Source of the DNA: Microdochium bolleyi | Lineage: Eukaryota; Ascomycota; Sordariomycetes; Xylariales; Microdochiaceae | Length of the DNA: 64,000 nucleotides | Assembly (NCBI GenBank): GCA_001566295.1 | Contig: KQ964247.1 | Span: forward strand, 1,736,001-1,800,000 | Reading direction: 5' to 3' | Shown here: in pieces, positions 58,083 to 64,000 of the stretch | Position numbering within the stretch: the first letter of the stretch is position 1 | Layout: each line of letters opens with the position of its first letter | Program-made: the position numbers and the translations under genes | The notes under the pieces: generated by a model | What the model saw: the letters and a program-made list of their open reading frames with translations, nothing else | Told to the model about the DNA's origin: nothing | Databases searched by the model: none

Positions 58083-59705
58083 ATGAAGCCGAAAACACAG
58101 GCCGCGCACTTGCTGCTGCTGTTGCTGCCATCAATCGCTCTCGCAGCCGCAGGGGAGCTTGATGGGCGCCACTCGGACGGCTCCTCGGTCGACTCGGTCA
58201 AGAAGATCGCCCCCGTAGACGGCAAAGATGGCATGCCTCACAACGGACCTTGGGTCTCTACGGGCAGAACGGACGAGCCATCCGAGCCGAAAGGGGCAGA
58301 TTCGATCAACCCAAAGGGCAAGCCGATGACCATGAACGGCGTCAAGATTCCCCAGACGAATGACGGAGTCATGGACGACCCGACTCGCCGTCCACCCAAG
58401 AAGGGCACCACAGGTACCGAAGGCGGCGTCTCCGAGAAGGAAAAACTTCGCAAGGCACAGGAGGGTAAGACGGGCGAGAGGGTAGAGAAGATTCCCGAGA
58501 CACCCAAGGAGGATCCGCGACTTTCTGGAACCAAGGAAAAGTCCCTGGGAGACTCGGACACTGCGCAGACAGCCGACGAGCTAGCAGGGCTGGAGGTAAG
58601 CATAGACGTTGAAGGCACCTACTTTGCCAACATTGACACCTTGACTCACACCATCCCACTCTGCAGAAGCCTAAAAACCTACCGAACAAGATTGGCGGGG
58701 AGCAGCCACACCCGATCCCCGATTCTGCCAACAAGCAACACCTCAATGTCAACAAGGGCGGCTCCGGCTCTTCGCATAGCAAGACACCACTCGAAGAAGA
58801 TGCCGATGGCATCATCCAGCCGTTCCATTCCTTTGTTTTGTCCCTGACCATGATTCTGGTGTCGGAGGTTGGCGACAAGACGTTTCTGGTTGCGTGTCTG
58901 ATGGCCATGAAGCATGACCGTATGGTCGTGTTCACGGCTGCGTTCGGCGCACTCCTGGTCATGACTGTCCTCTCTGCTGTTCTTGGCCACAGCGTACCTG
59001 CTCTGATCTCTAAGCGCGTCACAGCCTTCTTAGCCGCTGGCCTCTTCTTTGTCTTTGGCGCAAAGCTCCTGAAGGAGGGCCTCGAAATGGATCCAAACGA
59101 GGGTGTGTCGGGCGAGATGCAAGAGGTTGAGATGGAGCTGCAGGAAAAGGAACAGGAAGCTCTCAAGCATGGTGGCCGTCAATCTTCTGCCTCAGCTTAC
59201 GCTCTTGAGGGCGGCATGGGCCGCCACAGTCGCAAGTCACGCTCGCAGTCACGCTTCCCATCACCGCCACGCAGCCCTTCGACCTCGCCCGCGCGGAGCC
59301 CTTCGCCTCGTGGCGGTATGCTTGGTGGAGTGGGCAGCGGACTGACGAATCTCTTCTCTCTGCTCCTAAGCCCAGCGTGGGTGCAGACTTTTGTCATGAC
59401 ATTCCTCGGCGAGTGGGGTGATCGCAGCCAGATTGCCACTATCGCCATGGCCGCTGGACAGGACTACTGGTGGGTAACGCTTGGAGCGCTTGTTGGCCAC
59501 AGCATATGCACAGGTGCTGCCGTCATCGGCGGCCGAGCCATCGCTGGCAGAGTCAGTCTCAAGAAAGGTATGTCAAGCTGCTACTGAACATCTCATGTGG
59601 CACACAGAGCCAGTGCTGACCTGCTGGTTACTAGTCACCATGGGCGGCGCCATCGCATTCTTGGTCTTTGGCTTCATCTACGGGTTCGAGGCATTGTACG
59701 CATAA
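58083..59705 (+). CDS. GDT1: Gdt1-family (UPF0016) Golgi Mn2+/Ca2+ transporter
   Basis: Three exons: 58083-58595, 58667-59567 and 59635-59705, sum 1485 nt, 494 aa. A signal peptide (MKPKTQAAHLLLLLLPSIALAAAG) is followed by about 190 residues of K/G/P/E-rich lumenal sequence. The two family motifs are intact: EVGDKT (about 238-243) and EWGDRS (about 420-425), each in a hydrophobic helix, with six or seven membrane segments overall. Between the halves is an S/R/P-rich loop (SRKSRSQSRFPSPPRSPS), probably cytosolic and phosphorylated. Yeast Gdt1 brings Mn2+ and Ca2+ into the Golgi for glycosylation; the human relative is TMEM165. The long N-terminal extension is more than usual. Confidence 0.94.
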
Positions 59706-61248
59706 GTGGCCCAGGTTCGAACTTATGGTCTGAGCAGAGCACAGGAGTGCTCTGCCCACGACTTTTGACCCCCACCAGGAGCTTTCTTCTACGACGCATT
59801 TTACAGCATACATCCGACTTCTAATAATTGTGGCAACTCGAAATCACCAGTCTGCTTTGCATTCAGGCGTTCATTCAGCGTGATATGGCTGGGTTTAACA
59901 AAACGGGCCTGGCATTGGTTCGCCAGGATATGGCAACAGGGTTCGGCGCTTCTGCTGGTGCAGAACGAAATGGCATGGAGTCTGGGGCGAGCACAATAGA
60001 CTGCAAGGTTCTCGCGTTTGGTCTCGTAGAAAATTCTTGCTTGCCTTCGCGGCGATGTATAATCTAGGAAGGAAAAAGATCTTTTTTACACCACATCCAA
60101 GCGTGATGCTATCTCCTAACCTTCACCCTGGACCAATCTTGATAAGGAACATAAGGCCTGTGCCGCCACAGTGCAGCGACTCTTGAGCCAGAGCCTGCCA
60201 CAGATCGAAACAATGTCCACCAATAATCATACCGCCGGCTAATTATGGAAGACGACCAACAGGCCAGTCTCGAATACTGGCCTTGACCCGCTGTGCCACA
60301 GGCAGTCCGCGATACAGCGCAACAGCAACCAACTGAAAGTTGCCTCTGATTTCCGAAGGCCGAGATGGTCTGTCCAGTCAGCGCAAATCATGATGCTTGG
60401 TATCAACATGACTTCAAGTCGCTTCTTAGTATGGAACACTAGGTACGTCTGTGAACACATTTCGAGCCACAGGGCACAGACAACGGAACTGGGCGCCTGA
60501 GGACCCCGCAGGACCGGGTGAAACGAGACCGAACAGTTGAAGCGACAACACACCCCCACACTTCACCACCACACACCCCTTGCCGCTCCTCCACACCTCC
60601 GATGACTTGTCGTCACCTGCGTCTCTCGCTTTTGAAGAGGGGTTGCTCTCTGCTCGCCGTGCCTGTCTGGAACGTGTGAATTGTGTAGTACAGACTAGAA
60701 CAGCGGTGTCAAGCTATCTCTGTTTCTGTGACTCTCGTCCGAGCACTTCCCCGCTCGCGATTCGAGCACACCACATGGGCCGGTGATTCCTGGACATTGT
60801 CTGGGCGTCACCGGCTGGGGGCTTTCTCCAAATATATAGATGCACAGGTGGGTATGCGGGACGGGGCGTGGTGTATTACGAAGCCTAATAGCTAGCTGCC
60901 AATTAGTAGTCCCCCGCAGACCTCGACGCTGCCGCCGCGTGTCGTTGTTTTTACCTTTTACCACCTTCATCATCTACTATTTGACTCTTGGGTTCATTGT
61001 GTCGTGCCTCTTCTTTTTATCAGTGGTCATTGGCTCAGTAAGTAAGCTTGGATTTGCAAGCTCCGGATACCCCGTGGTATGACTTCTATGTCCACCCTAT
61101 CGTTACACCACTCAATAATCTTTTTCCGCGATGGAGAGATACTGGACAAGATCGCCCAAAGCTGATCATAAATTCCTGCTTCTTAACAGTTATCCATAAC
61201 ACCTCATCCCACACTCAGCATCAAAACCTCCCCCACTCAGAAGGAATC
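59706..61248. other. Intergenic region
   Basis: About 1.5 kb between GDT1 and the mutarotase-like gene, both on the plus strand. No coding potential was seen. The last 200 bases are A/C-rich and probably the mutarotase promoter and leader. Confidence 0.4.
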
Positions 61249-61948
61249 ATGTGGGCCAAACCCTCATCCGAAACTGGCTCCGCCGGTGCCGCCGTTGACG
61301 ACAGTAACAACAACGCGCCGTCCTCGCCGCGGAGCCCAGCACATGCGCGCCGCGATTCGGCGGTCCGGAATCCCGGCCGGCGGTTCGCGCAGATCGTCAA
61401 GCTGAGGCCCGAGCACATTGCCGAGTACGAGAAGGCGCACGCTGCGGTCTGGCCTGAAGTATTGCAGCAGATCCGGGCCTGCAACATCCAGGACTGTAAG
61501 TCACAGCACGCACACATCAAGGACCGATGGGGAGATCGGGCAGTTCCGCATACAGAGGACCATTCTGTAGCAAAAGTTCATGGATCGAGTTCTTGGAGCT
61601 GTGTGGGATGTGTACCAAAGCTGATATGAATATGCACGCTACAGACAGCATCTACCACGACAAAGACTCGGGGATCCTGTTCGCCAGCTTCAAGTACGTG
61701 GGCTACGACTATGCTGGGGATATGGAGAAGATGCGCGAGAACCCGAAGGTCCGCGAGTGGTGGCAGATGACGGACGGATGGCAAGAGGTAAGTGCCCCGC
61801 GGTCCCTTAAAATGTCCCTCGAAGCAGCTGCCTTGAAGATCGTTGACATGTCGGCCAAAACCAGAGTCTGGTACCGGGAGCGAAGAGCAGCGAGTCGGGA
61901 AGCCCGCCGTGGTGGAAGGAGGTCAAGGAGGTATTTTACAACCCTTAA
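61249..61948 (+). CDS. L-rhamnose mutarotase-like protein (DUF718/RhaM fold)
   Basis: Three exons: 61249-61495, 61645-61787 and 61865-61948, sum 474 nt, 157 aa. After about 45 disordered residues it reads RFAQIVKLRPEHIAEYEKAHAAVWPEVLQQIRACNIQD, spliced to YSIYHDKDSGILFASFKYVG, then REWWQMTDGWQE and SLVPGAKSSESGSPPWWKEVKEVFYNP. The YxxAHxxVWPEV, Y-S-I-Y and WW-x(3)-D elements match the RhaM family, dimeric alpha/beta-barrel enzymes that interconvert the anomers of L-rhamnose. The true substrate in fungi is not certain. Its neighbours (GDT1, thioredoxin-like) suggest no sugar cluster. ATG 61249 is the first in-frame ATG. Confidence 0.88.
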
Positions 61949-62209
61949 GAGGTGATAAGATGGGTCTAGAAGAATACTGGCCAGCATTCGGGAAATCGTT
62001 CTGGCGCCCAGCCAAATTTTTCTCGCAGGCAATAATACAGCCAACATTCATGCTGGTCTGTGAAATTCGAACAGGCGAAGTCTTAGTGTTGAGATATGCA
62101 GGCTGGCCACTAACATCGGGCACCGAGTGCTCCTCCAGCTGCTTCTAGCAGAGGATGATTACAAGCTTGTAGCCCCTGTAGTTGTTCTCGTAGCCAGAAG
62201 GCTCGACCT

Positions 62210-62865
62210 TTAGCTGCGAAACAGACCGCCCAGAAGCCCTCCAAGACCACCGGGACCACCACCGCCCCGTTCGCCGTGCCTTCGTGCCTCGGTCCGGATC
62301 CACTCCTCGAGGAACGCGCGGTCGGCGAGCTTCCTGGCGTCCATGACTTTTGTCTGGACCTGTGCCTCGCCGGCGTCGAAGCTGAGGAGGGTCGGGATTG
62401 AGGTGATCATGTAGGTCATGGCGGTGCCGTCGGCCATAATGTCGGGCGAGTCGTACTCGACGGCGCAGAACCCGACGCCGCCCTCCTGCTCGCCAACCCC
62501 CGCCTCGATGACGGACTGTATCAGCGGCGAGACCGTCTTGCATGTCGAGCACCACTGCGCGGTCCAGAGCGTGAGGAGCGGCTGGCGCGAGGATGAGGAG
62601 AGGAGTTGGTAGGTGTGCAGATCGTCGAGGCGGCGGACTCTAGACATGCCGGGGTTCTTCGCAATCAGAGTCTCTAGAAAAAGCGAAAGGCGTGTATTGC
62701 GTTGGATGGCGTGACTTACGGTGAGTAGACGCGGTTCTTGGCTTTTGTCGGCTGTGTTGTCGCGAATGGCCGGTAGCCTCGAGGCACAGCTGCCGTGATG
62801 CGCACAGCCAGCGGCCGGGTTGCGGGAGGCCGCAGGACGGCACTCAAGGGGACTTTCATTGGCAT
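62210..62865 (-). CDS. Thioredoxin-like mitochondrial protein
   Basis: Two exons, 62720-62865 and 62210-62639, sum 576 nt, 191 aa. Exon 1 (MPMKVPLSAVLRPPATRPLAVRITAAVPRGYRPFATT) is a mitochondrial presequence. The intron GTAAGT...CTAG restores the frame at NRVYSPVRRLDDL. The thioredoxin fold follows, with the active site WCSTCK (residues 78-83), a CxxC with ST between the cysteines instead of the usual GP. The cis-proline region is SIPTLLSFDAG, and the tail is GGGGPGGLGGLLGGLF, low in complexity. The protein probably acts as a matrix thiol-disulfide protein of unknown partner. A longer open frame exists, but exon 1 in its own frame is clearly the better start. A second ATG lies two codons later. 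Confidence 0.85.
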
Positions 62866-63594
62866 TGTAGTGTGAGGTGTGGCAGTTGTTCGAGGCTCTG
62901 GCTGTGCCGATTAGGTATTGTCGTTTGGTATGTTGAAGAGTGGAATTGGGCAGGATTCGCGAAGCTCTGGAAAAGTCCATCGCAGATTGAAGCTTGTGAT
63001 GCGCAGGCAGGAGCAGGGTGGATGCACGTCATCGCCAAGACCCTGGCTAATCCCAGGGTCTAGCAAAAGGGACAGGATTCCAGATACCCATATACGCAAC
63101 TCGCCAGAGATGGACCATTTGCATCGATGAAGCTGCCCTGTTAACTACACGCAAAGGGCAACAATATCCTTTGTAGCACAATAATAGCATTGCCACAGAG
63201 GTCAAAGGGGACTTCAGCGTCACAGTGTCCCTGTTCGTGAATCGAGCGACCGCCGAGCCGGGTTTGCCATGAGTGTCACTCATTCGGGTCACAAATATCA
63301 CTCAAGGTAATGCCAGCAATAAGGCGAGGCTTTACAGATACATTGCTAACCAGCTGGACTGGCATTTGTTGTGGCAGGTTTACTGGTGTTTTCGTCCCTG
63401 CTGTGGGTGTGGTGTGTAAGTCAGGTCTCTGTGATATGCCCCACCTAAAAATAAATGCCCCTCTACAGCGAATATGAAATATCAACCACGCGGGACGCTG
63501 GCCACTTTGTGATATACACGCCGGTTTCGCCCAAGACATTTCCTTGAACGATATCAGAGGGTCAGAGTGAGCGGTAACACAAACAGATGCGCAG
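62866..63594. promoter_or_regulatory. Divergent promoter of the thioredoxin-like gene and ELP6
   Basis: About 730 bases between two divergent genes. No coding potential was seen. Confidence 0.4.
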
Positions 63595-64000
63595 ATGGCC
63601 ACGCGGATCCCCCATCTCCTGGAGCCGTACCTCTGCCTCCCTGCGGAATCGTCGCTCATCCTCCTCACAGGCGTGCTCGGCGCATCGACAAATTGGCTGG
63701 TGCTCCGATACCTCTATTCGCTCCTCGCAAATGCGAACAGCACATCTGGGCACCAGAGCCTCGAGGCCAATGGCGGTGCGGAAACCGGGTTGCTTGAAGA
63801 CCGGCAGCAGCCTGTCAAGGTGGTCCTCCTGAGCTTCCTGCGCGACTACGCCTTCTGGAGGGACAATGCCGCCAGGCTGGGCGTTGATCTCGACAGTGCG
63901 GCGAGCAAGGCGCGGTTTGTCTACGTCGACGGCCTGAGTGGACTATTCTCAGGTGGCGAGCAGAACAGCACGGCAGGTAGCCTTCCGGCCGCGCCTGGGG
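63595..64000 (+). CDS. ELP6: Elongator complex subunit Elp6, 3'-truncated
   Basis: The frame from ATG 63595 stays open to the window end, giving 135 visible residues; the C-terminus is outside. It begins MATRIPHLLEPYLCLPAESSL, followed by ILLTGVLGASTNWLVLRYLYSLL, a RecA-like Walker-A equivalent without the usual GKT. Then come VVLLSFLRDYAFWRDNAARLGVDLD and KARFVYVDGLSGLFSGG. This is the pattern of fungal Elp6, which with Elp4 and Elp5 forms the hexameric RecA-fold ring of Elongator for tRNA wobble-uridine modification. The AfG2/RecA-like core is intact in the visible part. Confidence 0.85.
   Translation, partial: MATRIPHLLEPYLCLPAESSLILLTGVLGASTNWLVLRYLYSLLANANSTSGHQSLEANGGAETGLLEDRQQPVKVVLLSFLRDYAFWRDNAARLGVDLDSAASKARFVYVDGLSGLFSGGEQNSTAGSLPAAPG

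Noticed and set aside
1..64000. tRNA, 5S rRNA and CRISPR signals
   Set aside because: Checked T-loop-like sites (for example near 9490 and 13945) lack matching acceptor stems. No 5S-like sequence and no array of spaced repeats was seen.

Overview
This is a nuclear contig of a filamentous ascomycete (Pezizomycotina). The gene content suggests a Sordariomycete, but that is inferred and not proven. The reasons are short phase-conserved introns (about 50-130 nt, GT-AG, one GC-AG), a 460-aa EF-1alpha with an ATG-GG first exon, a truncated HET-domain gene, and small core genes split into many exons. No operons, rRNA, recognisable tRNA, CRISPR or intact transposon was found.

Layout. 1-996: 3' part of a HET-domain gene. 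1.85-4.76 kb: a convergent pair, an Spd1-like ribonucleotide reductase inhibitor with a PIP box and a Gemin2/Brr1-like SMN-complex protein. 4.8-14.8 kb: a gene-poor stretch with a possible decayed minus-strand gene (about 5.4-8.4 kb). 14.9-17.1 kb: an EST1-type DNA/RNA-binding protein. 17.1-22.8 kb: a second gene-poor stretch. 22.8-50.5 kb: a dense block holding a small mitochondrial membrane protein, coatomer gamma (SEC21), a kinase-like protein, TRM44, eIF1 (SUI1), EOS1, an mL45/Mba1-type protein, an AT-hook-like nuclear protein, ISD11, a zinc-binding protein, SF3B5, NSE3, SLS1 and EF-1alpha. 51.1-54.7 kb: no gene seen. 54.7-63.9 kb: a telobox-type Myb protein, GDT1, an L-rhamnose mutarotase-like enzyme, a thioredoxin-like mitochondrial protein and the 5' part of ELP6, which runs off the right edge.

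Most genes are housekeeping. Several serve mitochondria (ISD11, SLS1, mL45/Mba1, the thioredoxin-like protein, the small membrane protein). Others serve translation (eIF1, EF-1alpha, TRM44, ELP6), RNA splicing (Gemin2-like, SF3B5), genome or telomere maintenance (NSE3, the Myb protein, the RNR inhibitor) and the secretory pathway (SEC21, EOS1, GDT1). They are linked by position only and I see no metabolic cluster. Gene models were built by hand: splice sites were chosen so that the frame is kept and the protein matches its family, and exon sums were checked to be multiples of three.

The most interesting observations are a degenerate telomere-like tract just upstream of the telobox Myb gene, a GC-AG intron in SEC21, an exon made only of the start codon in SF3B5, the PIP box in the RNR inhibitor, a long acidic insert in the Gemin2-like protein, and the broken coding traces at 5.4-8.4 kb.
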